A stretch of DNA of 64,000 nt from an uncultured Dokdonella sp. Lineage in GTDB: Bacteria > Pseudomonadota > Gammaproteobacteria > Xanthomonadales > Rhodanobacteraceae. The stretch is from positions 1 to 64,000 of the forward strand of contig CAKSZY010000007.1 in NCBI GenBank assembly GCA_934526015.1, in the 5' to 3' direction. Shown one piece after another: positions 51,318 to 60,304 of the stretch. The stretch's first letter is position 1; each line of letters opens with the position of its first letter. The notes below the pieces were generated by a model that was not told the DNA's origin, did not search any database, and saw nothing but the letters and a program-made list of their open reading frames with translations. The translations under genes were made by a program, and so were the position numbers.

Positions 51318-53306
51318 ATGCTCCTGAGGAACAAACTCCTGCTCGTCGCCCTGGCCACGCTGAGCCTGCCGTGGGCGGGCTGGCAGTTCGTGCGCCAGAC
51401 CGAGGCGGTGCTGCGCCAGGGGCAGGAACAGACCCTGCTTGCCTCGGCGAGCACGCTGGCGCGCGCGCTCGCCGCACTCGACGTGGAGGTGCCGGCGGCC
51501 GGTTCGACGCTGTACGTGCATCCGCGCAGGGAGAGCCTGCGCATCGACGGATATTCCGGCGACTGGCAGGCCCTGCGGCCGTTCGCGCAATCCTTCGGCG
51601 ACGACGGCCGCATCGAGCTCATGCTGGCCGGCGATCCGCAATGGCTGTACCTGTTCGCGCGCGTGCGCGACGCCACCCGCGCGCGCGCCGATGCGCGCGA
51701 TCCGGGCGGTCTGCGCGCCGACCGCATCGAACTCGTCCTCGTGCGCGGCGGGGAGACAAGCCGCTATCGCATCGCCAGTGCCGCACCCGGCAGTTTCGAC
51801 GCCGTCGCGTCGGCGCCGGTCGGCCAGCTGCCGGACCGCCTGCTCGGCGAGTGGCAGGAGGACGGCTCCGGCTACAGCATCGAGCTGCGCCTGCCGCGCG
51901 TGTTCGCACCCGAGCGCATCGGCCTCGACGTGCACGACGAAGGCGCCGCCACGCCGCTGGCGGTGGCACCGATGCACCTGCTCGGCTACAGCGACGACGA
52001 TGCGCGCGTGCTCGCGCGCCTCGCTCCGGAACACGTGCGCGCGCGCCTGCTCTCGGCCGACGGCTGGGTCGTCGCGGCCGGCGGCGAGCTCGATGAGGGA
52101 CCGGCCGAGGCTCCGCGCGAAGGCTGGTTCGCCGCGGCGGTCTATCGCTGGCTGCTGGCGCCGCCGGCGGCCGCGCCCGACGACGCCGGCGCCGACGTGC
52201 GCCTCGCCGACGACGGCCTGCGCGCCGCGCTCGCCGGCACCCCGGCCACGCTCTGGCGCACGGCCGCCGACGGCCGCGTGCGCCTGGCCGCGGCGGTACC
52301 GCTCGGCACCCCCGCGCAAGCGCACGGCGCGCTCGTCCTCGAGCAAGCCAACCCGGCGGTGCCGGCGCTGGCCAACCGCGCCCTGCTGAGCCTGCTCGGC
52401 AGCAGCCTCGCCGCCTTCGCGGTCAGCGCGATCGCCCTGCTCGCCTTCGGCGGCCTGCTGTCCTGGCGCATCGCGCGCCTGCGCAATGCCACCGAGCGCG
52501 CGACGGGCGCCGGCGGCCGCCTCGAAGGACCCTTGCCGCTGGTCGACGCCAAAGACGAACTCGGCGACCTCGCGCGCAGCTTCGCCGCGCTGTTCGACGA
52601 GATCGAGCAGTACACCGACTACCTGCGCACGCTCGCCGCGAAGCTCTCGCACGAACTCAACACGCCGCTGGCGATCGTCCAGTCCTCGCTCGACAACCTC
52701 GACCAGCACGGCCTGCCGGACGGCGCCCGGGCCTACCTCGAGCGCGCCCGCGACGGCGCCGCGCGGCTCGGCGGCATCGTGCGCGCGATGAGCGAGGCCA
52801 GCCGCATCGAGCGCGCGATCGATTCGGCCGAAGCCGAAGACTTCGACCTGCACGCGCTGGTCGAAGGTTGCGCCGAGGGCTATCGCGCGCTCGCCGGCAC
52901 GCGCACGGTCGTGGTCGACGCCGCTGCCGGCCCCCTGCCGTTGCATGGCGCGCCCGACCTCGTCGCCCAGGCGCTCGACAAGCTGTTCGACAACGCACGC
53001 TCGTTCACCCCCGAACACGGCACGATCACCATCCGCCTCGCCGCGCGCGCCGACGGCGTGCGCCTCGCCATGGCCAACGACGGCCCGCTGCTGCCGGTGG
53101 CGATGCAGGATCGCCTGTTCGATCCTCTGGTCAGCGTGCGCGAAGCGGGCGCGCGCAGCGGTCCGCCCAACCTCGGCCTCGGCCTCAGTGTCGTGCGCCT
53201 GGTCGCCGAACTGCACGGCGGCCGCGCGCTGGCGCGCAACCGCGACGACGGCACCGGCGTCGAGTTCATCCTCGACCTGCGCGGAATGCCGCGGCGCAGG
53301 CTCTGA
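51318..53306 (+). CDS. Sensor histidine kinase of the dedicated sortase system
   Basis: A 662-residue membrane kinase: N-terminal helix (about 7-24), a large periplasmic domain (about 30-355) and a second helix (about 358-382). HAMP-like linker, then the phosphoacceptor His445 in AAKLSHELNTPLAIVQ and an ATPase domain (KLFDNARSFTPEHG; GLGLSVVRLVAELHGG). The periplasmic part beginning LRIDGYSGDWQALRPFAQ resembles a family 9 carbohydrate-binding-like beta-sandwich, a known feature of kinases in this system. The ATG at 51318 lies directly behind the C-rich arm of element D, with CCTGACCCC and no clear Shine-Dalgarno. Confidence 0.88.
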   Translation: MLLRNKLLLVALATLSLPWAGWQFVRQTEAVLRQGQEQTLLASASTLARALAALDVEVPAAGSTLYVHPRRESLRIDGYSGDWQALRPFAQSFGDDGRIELMLAGDPQWLYLFARVRDATRARADARDPGGLRADRIELVLVRGGETSRYRIASAAPGSFDAVASAPVGQLPDRLLGEWQEDGSGYSIELRLPRVFAPERIGLDVHDEGAATPLAVAPMHLLGYSDDDARVLARLAPEHVRARLLSADGWVVAAGGELDEGPAEAPREGWFAAAVYRWLLAPPAAAPDDAGADVRLADDGLRAALAGTPATLWRTAADGRVRLAAAVPLGTPAQAHGALVLEQANPAVPALANRALLSLLGSSLAAFAVSAIALLAFGGLLSWRIARLRNATERATGAGGRLEGPLPLVDAKDELGDLARSFAALFDEIEQYTDYLRTLAAKLSHELNTPLAIVQSSLDNLDQHGLPDGARAYLERARDGAARLGGIVRAMSEASRIERAIDSAEAEDFDLHALVEGCAEGYRALAGTRTVVVDAAAGPLPLHGAPDLVAQALDKLFDNARSFTPEHGTITIRLAARADGVRLAMANDGPLLPVAMQDRLFDPLVSVREAGARSGPPNLGLGLSVVRLVAELHGGRALARNRDDGTGVEFILDLRGMPRRRL

Positions 53307-53327
53307 TCGGTCCCACGGACAAGGTCG

Positions 53328-53391
53328 TCGCGGCTGAAGCCGCCCCCACAGAAGCGGTTGAAGTTGAATCTGGGAGCGGCTTCAGCCGCGA
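53328..53391. repeat. REP-like palindromic pair
   Basis: TCGCGGCTGAAGCCGC (53328-53343) and GCGGCTTCAGCCGCGA (53376-53391) are exact reverse complements, each itself nearly palindromic, in head-to-head orientation (BIME-like). The motif followed by CCCCCACAGA resembles REP elements common in Pseudomonas and Xanthomonadales. It sits 21 bp after the kinase stop and may end its transcript or protect its 3' end. Confidence 0.75.
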
Positions 53392-53430
53392 TCGGATCCG
53401 GCTCCGAAGGACGGACAGCGTCAACTCGCC

Positions 53431-53459
53431 TTGCCCTGGATATCACAAAATGTGATATT
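53431..53459 (+). promoter_or_regulatory. Promoter and autoregulatory operator of higBA
   Basis: ATATCAC (53440-53446) and GTGATAT (53452-53458) form a perfect inverted repeat with a five-base spacer. It overlaps a sigma70-like promoter: TTGCCC (53431-53436), 17 bp, GATATT (53454-53459). This is where a HigA-type antitoxin would bind to repress. The start codon is only seven bases after the -10, so the mRNA may be leaderless. Confidence 0.6.
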
Positions 53460-53466
53460 ACGCCCC

Positions 53467-53748
53467 ATGCGGGTGATATCGAACCGGACCTTGCTGGCCT
53501 TTGCCGGGGATCACCCCGACGCCGCCCAGCCGTTGCAGGCTTGGCGCAAGACATTGGAAACACAGTCGTTCGCGCACTTCGCCGCGCTGCGCACCGCGTT
53601 TCGCAGTGTGGATCGGGTCGGCGAGTTCCATGTGTTCGACATCGGCGGCAACAAATGGCGTGTAGTGGCCTTCATCCACTATCCCGCGCAAATCTGCTAC
53701 GTGAAACACGTATTCACGCACAAGCAATATGATCGGTGGACACAATGA
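53467..53748 (+). CDS. higB: HigB-type mRNA interferase toxin
   Basis: A 93-residue toxin of the RelE/HigB fold that would cleave mRNA on the ribosome. Diagnostic features are the short alpha/beta layout and VFDIGGNKWRVVAFIHY followed by CYVKHVFTHKQYDRWTQ; the C-terminal THxxYDxW is characteristic of HigB. The ATG at 53467 follows an operator-promoter by seven bases. The stop overlaps the antitoxin ATG as ATGA. Toxin-first order is normal for higBA. Confidence 0.92.
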   Translation: MRVISNRTLLAFAGDHPDAAQPLQAWRKTLETQSFAHFAALRTAFRSVDRVGEFHVFDIGGNKWRVVAFIHYPAQICYVKHVFTHKQYDRWTQ

Positions 53749-54152
53749 ACCTCGAGCGCATCAACGCTTCCTTTTCCACGTTCCGCACCGCGGCTGGACT
53801 CGGCGACTACGATCGCCTGGTCGCGCTCGCGGACGAAATCGCGGAGAGCGGCAAAGCCGGGCCGGGTGGCGAGTTCGAAGGCTTGTTCCTGCTGCTGGCC
53901 GACCTGATCGAGGCTCACGACAAGCGTGACCACCCCGTTCCCGACGTCACGCCGGCGCAGGCATTGCGGTTCCTCATGGAGCAGCACGGATTGACGCAAT
54001 CGCAGTTGCCGGAGATCGGTGGGCAAAGCGCCGTGTCGCAGGTGCTCTCGGGCCAGCGCTCGCTGACGGTGCGGCAGATTGCGCGGCTGTGTCACCGCTT
54101 CGGCGTAGGGCCGGGCTTGTTCATCCCGCGCGACGCCGGAGCGAGGCACTGA
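53745..54152 (+). CDS. higA: HigA-type antitoxin
   Basis: A 135-residue antitoxin: an acidic N-terminal helical region that would wrap the toxin, then a C-terminal HTH (ALRFLMEQHGLTQSQLPEIGGQSAVSQVLSG), placing DNA binding at the C-terminus. The ATG at 53745 overlaps the higB stop; GGTGGA lies four bases upstream. An in-frame GTG at 53736 is an alternative. It would neutralise HigB and repress the palindrome at 53440-53458. Confidence 0.92.
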   Translation: MNLERINASFSTFRTAAGLGDYDRLVALADEIAESGKAGPGGEFEGLFLLLADLIEAHDKRDHPVPDVTPAQALRFLMEQHGLTQSQLPEIGGQSAVSQVLSGQRSLTVRQIARLCHRFGVGPGLFIPRDAGARH

Positions 54153-54166
54153 ATCGCAGGATGGGT

Positions 54167-55240
54167 ATGTCCTCGAAATGGATCGTCGCCCTGCTCGGCC
54201 TGACCGTCCTGGGCGCGCAGGCTGCGGTGGTACCCGTCACCCCGGGCTTCAGCGACTACCAGCCGTCGGTGATCCGCACGCAGGACGGCACGCGCCTGCT
54301 CGTGTTCGAGCGCCTCGACGCCAGCAACTCGGGCGACTTGTGGATCACCCGCTCGGGCGACGGCGGCGAAACCTGGAGCGCGCCGCAGTCGATCATCGCG
54401 ACCTCGGCGAACGAACGTCACCCGGCCCTGCTCGAACTCGCGCCGTCGAGCTACGCATTGTTCTATTTCAAAGGCACCGGCTCGAACGCCTCGTACCGCA
54501 TCCTGCGCGCGACCAGCAGCGACGGCATCACCTTCACCGAACAAGGCGCGCTCGACCTCGGCTGGGCCAGCGGCGGCGAAATCAATCCGCACGTCATCCG
54601 CCATGCCGACGGCACGCTGACGATGAGCTACCAGCGCATCGGCGCCGGCTCGTACCTCGCGCGCTCGTTCGATGGCGGCGCGAGCTGGGACACCCTGCGC
54701 ACCGCCATCGCCACCGGCAGCCAGTTGCCGCGCATCGCCTTCCGCGAAAGCGACGGCCTCTACCTCGCCAGCTACCAGGTCGGCAGCAATCCGCTCTCGA
54801 TGCACGTGAAGGTCACCCACAACCCCTACGACTGGAGCGCCCTGCCGCAGGACTTCGCCATCGACGGCAACCACCACGACTCGTTGCCGGTGGTCATGCC
54901 GGACGGTGCCTTCGCCCTGTTCTGGATCGTCGCCACCGGCAGCCAGTTCGACCTGCGCGTGCGCCGCTCGTCCGACGGCCTCGCCTGGGAACCCGCACGC
55001 ATCATCACCGCCACGCCGGCCGAGAACGACGTGCAGCCGCATCCGCTGGTCGGCGATTCGCCGGGCGTGGTCGAACTCTATTGGGGCCGCGCCGCGCCGG
55101 TCGGGCAGAACAACTTCCGCATCGTGCGCGACCCGGCGGTGGTCGTCCTCGACGCGGTGTTCGCCGACGGATTCGAGTACCCTGCTGCGACGGCGGCAGG
55201 TTCGATCGTTCGCGGGAGTGCCGTGGAGGGCAGGCCATGA
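54167..55240 (+). CDS. Secreted sialidase-like repeat protein with C-terminal GFE motif
   Basis: A 357-residue exported protein with a signal peptide (VALLGLTVLGAQA) and BNR/Asp-box-like motifs such as SGDGGETWSAP, SFDGGASWDTL and SSDGLAWEPA, which point to a six-bladed beta-propeller of the sialidase/exo-alpha-sialidase fold. The catalytic arginine triad was not located, so enzyme activity is uncertain. Near the end stands VVVLDAVFADGFEYP. An ATG six bases upstream is an alternative start. It overlaps the next gene by four bases (ATGA); the two are paralogues of equal length. Confidence 0.78.
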   Translation: MSSKWIVALLGLTVLGAQAAVVPVTPGFSDYQPSVIRTQDGTRLLVFERLDASNSGDLWITRSGDGGETWSAPQSIIATSANERHPALLELAPSSYALFYFKGTGSNASYRILRATSSDGITFTEQGALDLGWASGGEINPHVIRHADGTLTMSYQRIGAGSYLARSFDGGASWDTLRTAIATGSQLPRIAFRESDGLYLASYQVGSNPLSMHVKVTHNPYDWSALPQDFAIDGNHHDSLPVVMPDGAFALFWIVATGSQFDLRVRRSSDGLAWEPARIITATPAENDVQPHPLVGDSPGVVELYWGRAAPVGQNNFRIVRDPAVVVLDAVFADGFEYPAATAAGSIVRGSAVEGRP

Positions 55241-56310
55241 ATCGCTGGATACTCGCCGGTTTCCTCGTGCTGCAGGCCGCACCGGCCGCAGCCCACGTCA
55301 CCGTCGCGTCGCTGGCCGCGACGCCGAGCCAGCCGGTGGCCCTGCACGATGCCGGCGAAGGCCGCATCGAGGTCGTCTACACGGCATTCAGCCTGCTGCC
55401 CTCGGCGATCGTCTGGGAGTTGTGGCAGACGCAGTCCGCCGACGAGGGTGCGTCGTGGTCCGCGCCGACCCGGATCGAACCGGCGATCGCGCCGCACATC
55501 GTCGCCGTGCAGCGCATGTCGGCGAACCTCGTGCGCAGCGCTGGCGAAACCCTGCTGGTCTACCAGTGGTACACGAGCGCGGAAACAGGACTCTGGCTGG
55601 CCCGCAGCGCGAGTGGGCTGCAGTTCCCGTCCGCCTCGCCGATCGCGCTCGGCTGGAGCATGGTGGCGGAACGCGACGCCCGCGTCGTCGCGGTCGGTGG
55701 CCAGCGCCTCGCCATGCTCTACCGGCGTCCGATTGCCGAAGGCGATCTTCCCGCCGGGCTGTATTTCGCCGGCTCGACCGATGCCGGTGTTGCCTGGGAC
55801 CACGCGCGCACGCTGGTCGCTGCGGATGCCCTCGGCCTCGATCGTCCCGCGTTCGCGGTGCGTGCGGCCGATGACCGTCACCTTGCGGCCTACACCGTCG
55901 ACAGCGGCGCCGGATCGCGCATCCTGCTCGTGCGCACCACCCTCGATGCCACCGACTGGAGCGCCGCCCCGCTCGCCGTCAGCGCGGCCGGCGATCATCT
56001 CGATCCCGACCTCAGCGTGCTCGCGGACGGTTCCTTCCTGCTGGTCTGGGCACGCGGCGACGGCGCCGGTGGCCACGATCTCGTCGCGCGACGCTCGAGC
56101 GACGGATCGACCTGGAGTCCGGAAATCACCCTGGTCGAAGGCAATGGCGCGCTGCTCGGATCGCCGTTCGCGCTCGGTCGCGGTTCGCCGGGCGTCGTCG
56201 ACCTGTATTGGTCACGCATCACCAGCACCGATCCGCTGGCGCCGGCCGGCGTGATCGAACACGATTCGGTGGTCGTCCTCGACGCGGTGTTCGCCGACGG
56301 CTTCGACTGA
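55237..56310 (+). CDS. Secreted sialidase-like repeat protein ending in GFD
   Basis: A 357-residue paralogue of the preceding gene, with a signal peptide (LVLQAAPAAAH) and Asp-box-like motifs (SADEGASWSAP, STDAGVAWDHA, SSDGSTWSPE) of a beta-propeller. The last residues are VVVLDAVFADGFD, matching the preceding protein's near-terminal motif. GGAGGG lies six bases before the ATG, which overlaps the upstream stop. A beta-propeller binding protein or glycosidase is likely; no catalytic set was recognised. Confidence 0.78.
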   Translation: MNRWILAGFLVLQAAPAAAHVTVASLAATPSQPVALHDAGEGRIEVVYTAFSLLPSAIVWELWQTQSADEGASWSAPTRIEPAIAPHIVAVQRMSANLVRSAGETLLVYQWYTSAETGLWLARSASGLQFPSASPIALGWSMVAERDARVVAVGGQRLAMLYRRPIAEGDLPAGLYFAGSTDAGVAWDHARTLVAADALGLDRPAFAVRAADDRHLAAYTVDSGAGSRILLVRTTLDATDWSAAPLAVSAAGDHLDPDLSVLADGSFLLVWARGDGAGGHDLVARRSSDGSTWSPEITLVEGNGALLGSPFALGRGSPGVVDLYWSRITSTDPLAPAGVIEHDSVVVLDAVFADGFD

Positions 56311-56392
56311 GCGGGTCGCACGGCGCCGAACGGCCGCGCGGTTCAGCGCAGGTGTCGCCGCAGCCGGATCGCAAACGCCATCCGCTCCGCCC

Positions 56393-58141
56393 TCACAGCG
56401 CCAGCGGCGGCTGCTCGTGCAGGCGGTCCTTCTGCCCGCCGATGACGCGCAGGCCGTAGTGGTAGCCGGCCTCGACCGTGCGCTCGTAGGCGCGCCAGTC
56501 GAGCAGGCCGGTCTCGCGCACCGGCGGTGACAGCAGCACGGTGGCGAGCGCGCGGCGTTCGTCGCTGGCACGTTCCGCGTTGACCATGCCGGAGCGCACG
56601 AGGATGTCGAAGATGCCGGGGCGGCGACCGCTGCCGCGTTCGAGCAGCTGGCGCCACCATGTCGGCGTGGCGTGTTCCTCGGCGGTCGCATGCAGCACGT
56701 CGCCGGCGCCGATGTCGATGGCGGCGATGGCGCCGGCATGGTGGGCGGCCATCACGTCGGTCGGCAGGTTGTTGATGACGGCGCCGTCGACGTGCACCTC
56801 GCCGCGATGGAGCAGCGGCGGCAGCACGCCGGGGATCGCGCAGCTGGCGCGCAGCCACATCCACAGCGGTCCGTCGCGGTGGCTGTCGAGACGGCCGCTG
56901 CTGAGGTTGGCCGAGCAGCAGTAGAACGGCAGCGGCAGGTCGGTGATGTCGCGCGGGCCGAACTGCTCGCGCAGCAGCCGGGCGACGCGCGCGCCGCGGG
57001 TCAGCGCGACCAGCGGCAGCGTGTAATCGGCCAGCGGGCGGCCGGCGACGAAGGCGCGCCGGTAGTTTTCGAGCATCTCCTCGTCGCTCCACTGCAGGGC
57101 GACGCCGGCGCCGATGATCGAGCCGATGCTGGTACCGCCGACGCAGTCGATCTCCATGCCGGCCTCGCGCAGCGCGCGCACGACGCCGATCTGGGCGAAG
57201 CCGCGCGCGCCGCCGCCGGACAGCACCAGACCGAGGCTGCGTCCGGTCAGCAGGCGGGCCAAACGGCGCACGTCGCCGGCATCGCGCACGTGGTGATGGT
57301 CGAGGCCCGGGGTGAACGCGAGCCAGCGGCGGGCGGCGCCGTCGATCAGGTTCGGCGGGTGGCGCAGGACCAGCTGGCAGCGCCGCGCCAGCACGCCGGT
57401 GGCGTCGGCACAGACCACCGGCGGCCACGCCGTCGGCGTGCCGGCCGCGTTCGCCAGCAGCAGCAGGGCATCGGCCTGGCGTGCGCACAGCGCCTGCCAT
57501 TCGGCGTCGCCCTCGCCGATGTAGAGGATGAAGTCGGAACCTTCCTCGAGTTCGCTGAACCAGCTGCTGAGCCGGCCGCGACCCTCGTCGGCATCGACCA
57601 CGCGGGTGGTGCCGAACGGATGCAGGGCCTCGACCAGGGAGGCCGCGAACGCACGCGCATCGACGCCGTCGTCGTGCGGCAGGATCGCCAGCGTGCGCGG
57701 CGTCGCGTGCGGCTTGCCGCCGTCGCGCGTGTTCATCCGGCGCAGCGCGTGGCGGGCCATCTCCAGCATCGCGCGCGGATGGCGTTCGACCAGGCCCTCG
57801 AAGGCGCTGCGCGAGAGGCGCAGCAGTTCGGAGTCGCGCAGCGCGCGCGCGGTGGCATTGCGCGGCATGTCGAGCATGAGGCCGACCTCGCCGACGGTTT
57901 CCCCGGCCGAAACGATGCCGATCAGGCGCGCCGGGCCATCGCCGTCGCGGCGGAAGGCGCCGAGACTGCCGCTGCGCAGCAGGTACAGTGCATCACTCGG
58001 CTCGTCCTGCTCGAACAGCAGCGCGCCTCCCGGCAGGGCGAAATACTGCAGCTCGTGCTCGAGCCCGGCCAGGGCGGTGTCGTCGAGCGGCCTGAACAGC
58101 GCCAGCGATCGCAGCATTTCGCGCAGCGGAACCGGATTCAC
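56393..58141 (-). CDS. Patatin-like phospholipase with cyclic-nucleotide-binding domain
   Basis: A 582-residue NTE-type lipid acyl hydrolase. The N-terminal ~130 residues form a cNMP-binding-type domain (LFRPLDDTALAGLEHELQY; GETVGEVGLMLDMPRNATARA). The patatin domain has the oxyanion loop GGGARGFAQIG, the nucleophile in GTSIG, and the catalytic Asp in DGAVINNLP. It should deacylate phospholipids under control of a bound nucleotide, at the inner membrane. The annotated GTG start has GGGA upstream; an ATG at about 58117 is alternative. Divergent from oligopeptidase A, 109 bp away. Confidence 0.9.
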   Translation of the reverse strand: MNPVPLREMLRSLALFRPLDDTALAGLEHELQYFALPGGALLFEQDEPSDALYLLRSGSLGAFRRDGDGPARLIGIVSAGETVGEVGLMLDMPRNATARALRDSELLRLSRSAFEGLVERHPRAMLEMARHALRRMNTRDGGKPHATPRTLAILPHDDGVDARAFAASLVEALHPFGTTRVVDADEGRGRLSSWFSELEEGSDFILYIGEGDAEWQALCARQADALLLLANAAGTPTAWPPVVCADATGVLARRCQLVLRHPPNLIDGAARRWLAFTPGLDHHHVRDAGDVRRLARLLTGRSLGLVLSGGGARGFAQIGVVRALREAGMEIDCVGGTSIGSIIGAGVALQWSDEEMLENYRRAFVAGRPLADYTLPLVALTRGARVARLLREQFGPRDITDLPLPFYCCSANLSSGRLDSHRDGPLWMWLRASCAIPGVLPPLLHRGEVHVDGAVINNLPTDVMAAHHAGAIAAIDIGAGDVLHATAEEHATPTWWRQLLERGSGRRPGIFDILVRSGMVNAERASDERRALATVLLSPPVRETGLLDWRAYERTVEAGYHYGLRVIGGQKDRLHEQPPLAL

Positions 58142-58250
58142 GCAGGATCCCAGGGAGGCGGTCGATGCGCTTGATTTTGCGCCATTGACCCGCCAAGTTC
58201 ACGGATTCCACCGGCACCGTTCCGGCCCACCGGCCTCCTGGAATTCCCGC

Positions 58251-60287
58251 ATGACCAACCCGCTGCTCGAAGACGCCGCGCTGCCGCGCTTCTCCGCGAT
58301 CCGCCCCGAACACGTCGAGCCGGCGATCGATGCGATCCTCGCCGACTACCAGACCGGCATCGATGCGCTGATCGCCGACCGCGCACCGCGCACGTTCGCC
58401 TCCGTGGTGCAGGTGGCCGAACGCCTCGACGAGCGTCTGGCGCGCGCCTGGGCGCCGGTCGGCCATCTGCACGGGGTCAAGGATTCCGACGAACTGCGCA
58501 AGGCGTATGCCGCGGCACAGGACCGGATCGTCGAGTTCACCACCGCCCTCGGCCAGAACCGCGAGCTGTACGCGGCGGTCAAGGCGGTCGCGGACTCGGC
58601 GGATTTCGCCGCGCTGCCGCGCGCCGCGCGCACCCTCGTCGAGCACGAGCTGCGCGACTTCGAGTTGTCCGGCGTCGCCCTCGAGGAGCCGGCACGCACG
58701 CGCTACCGCGAGATCTCCAGCGAACTGGCCCAGCTGTCGACCGCGTTCGAGGAGGCCGTGCTCGATGCCACCGATGCCTGGAGCGAGCATCTTCCCGAGG
58801 AAAGTGCCCTTGCCGGCGTCCCCGCCTCGGGTCGCGACGTGCTGCGCGCGGCGGCGCAGGAAATGGAACTCGACGGCTGGCTGGTCACCCTCAAGCAGCC
58901 GAGCGTGCAGGCGGTGCTGACCTACGCCGACGACCGCGCCCTGCGCGCCCGCGTCTACCGGGCCTACGGCACGCGCGCATCGGAGAATTCGCAGGAAGGT
59001 CGTCACGACAACAGCGCGCGCATCGAACGCATCATGGCCCTGCGCCATGAAGCCGCGCGCCTGCTCGGCTTCGCCAACACCGCCGAGGAATCGCTGGCGA
59101 CCAAGATGGCGCCGTCGGCGGACACCGTCATCGCCTTCCTGCGCGACCTCGTCGCCAAGGCGCGGCCGATGGCCGAGCGCGACCTCGCCGAACTGCGTGC
59201 ATTCGCGCGCAGCGAACTCGGCCTGGCCGAACTCGAGCCCTGGGACATCGGCTATGCCTCGGAAAAGCTGCGCATGGCCCGCTACGCGCTCGCCGAGGAG
59301 GAACTGAAGCCGTACTTCCCGCTGCCGGCGGTCATGGACGGGCTGTTCGCCATCGTCCATCGCGTGCTCGGGGTCGGCTTCCGCGCCCGCGACGAGGTCG
59401 ACACCTGGCATGCCGACGCGCGCTACTACGACCTCGTCGATGCCGACGGGCGCGTGTTCGCCGGCGCCTATGTCGACCTGTACGCACGCACCGGCAAGCG
59501 CGGCGGCGCCTGGATGGACGTCTGCCGCACGCGCCTGCGCGATGCCGACGGCGTGCATCCACCGGTCGCCTTCCTGACCTGCAACTTCGCCCCGCCGACC
59601 GGATCGACGCCGTCGCTGCTTACCCACGACGACGTCATCACCCTGTTCCACGAGTTCGGCCACGGCCTGCACCACCTGCTGACCGAAGTCGACTTCGCCG
59701 GCGTGTCCGGCATCAGCGGCGTCGAATGGGACGCGGTCGAACTGCCGAGCCAGTTCATGGAGAACTTCGCCTGGGAACGCGCCGGCCTCGATCTCGTCGC
59801 CCGCCACTGGCAGACCGGCGAGCGCCTGCCCGATGCGTTGTTCGAACGCATGCAGGCCGCGCGCAACTTCCAGTCCGGCCTGTTCCTCGTGCGCCAGCTC
59901 GAGTTCGCCCTGTTCGACTTCCGCCTGCACCACGAATACGACCCGGCACGCGGCGCGCGCGTGCTCGACCTGCTCGCCGAGGTGCGCCGCGAAGTCGCGG
60001 TGATCGTGCCGCCGGAATGGCACCGCTTCCCGCACAGCTTCACCCACATCTTCGCCGGCGGCTACGGCGCCGGCTATTACAGTTACCTGTGGGCCGAGGT
60101 GCTGTCGGCCGACGCCTTCGACCGCTTCGAGCGCGAAGGCGTGTTCAATGCCGAGGTCGGCGCGGCCTGGCGGCGCTCGATCCTCGCCGTCGGCGGCTCG
60201 CGTCCCGCGCTGGAATCCTTCATCGAGTTCCGCGGCCGCGAGCCTTCGCCGGAAGCGCTGCTGCGCAGCTACGGCATCGCCGCCTGA
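58251..60287 (+). CDS. prlC: Oligopeptidase A (M3 metallopeptidase)
   Basis: A 678-residue cytoplasmic zinc endopeptidase that degrades short peptides and signal-peptide remnants. The zinc motif HEFGH is at residues 467-471 within LFHEFGHGLHHLL, followed by the Glu-containing GVEWDAVELPSQFMENF. The C-terminal FAGGYGAGYYSYLWAEVLSADAF matches OpdA/PrlC. There is no signal peptide. It complements the exported Dcp-type peptidase at 3.2 kb. The start is the ATG at 58251. Confidence 0.95.
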   Translation: MTNPLLEDAALPRFSAIRPEHVEPAIDAILADYQTGIDALIADRAPRTFASVVQVAERLDERLARAWAPVGHLHGVKDSDELRKAYAAAQDRIVEFTTALGQNRELYAAVKAVADSADFAALPRAARTLVEHELRDFELSGVALEEPARTRYREISSELAQLSTAFEEAVLDATDAWSEHLPEESALAGVPASGRDVLRAAAQEMELDGWLVTLKQPSVQAVLTYADDRALRARVYRAYGTRASENSQEGRHDNSARIERIMALRHEAARLLGFANTAEESLATKMAPSADTVIAFLRDLVAKARPMAERDLAELRAFARSELGLAELEPWDIGYASEKLRMARYALAEEELKPYFPLPAVMDGLFAIVHRVLGVGFRARDEVDTWHADARYYDLVDADGRVFAGAYVDLYARTGKRGGAWMDVCRTRLRDADGVHPPVAFLTCNFAPPTGSTPSLLTHDDVITLFHEFGHGLHHLLTEVDFAGVSGISGVEWDAVELPSQFMENFAWERAGLDLVARHWQTGERLPDALFERMQAARNFQSGLFLVRQLEFALFDFRLHHEYDPARGARVLDLLAEVRREVAVIVPPEWHRFPHSFTHIFAGGYGAGYYSYLWAEVLSADAFDRFEREGVFNAEVGAAWRRSILAVGGSRPALESFIEFRGREPSPEALLRSYGIAA

Positions 60288-60304
60288 GCATGCGGGCGAA
60301 AGCC

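Noticed and set aside
53685..53715. Possible parS site (ACGTGAAACA resembles half of TGTTTCACGTGAAACA)
   Set aside because: The left half is absent, and it lies within the higB coding sequence.
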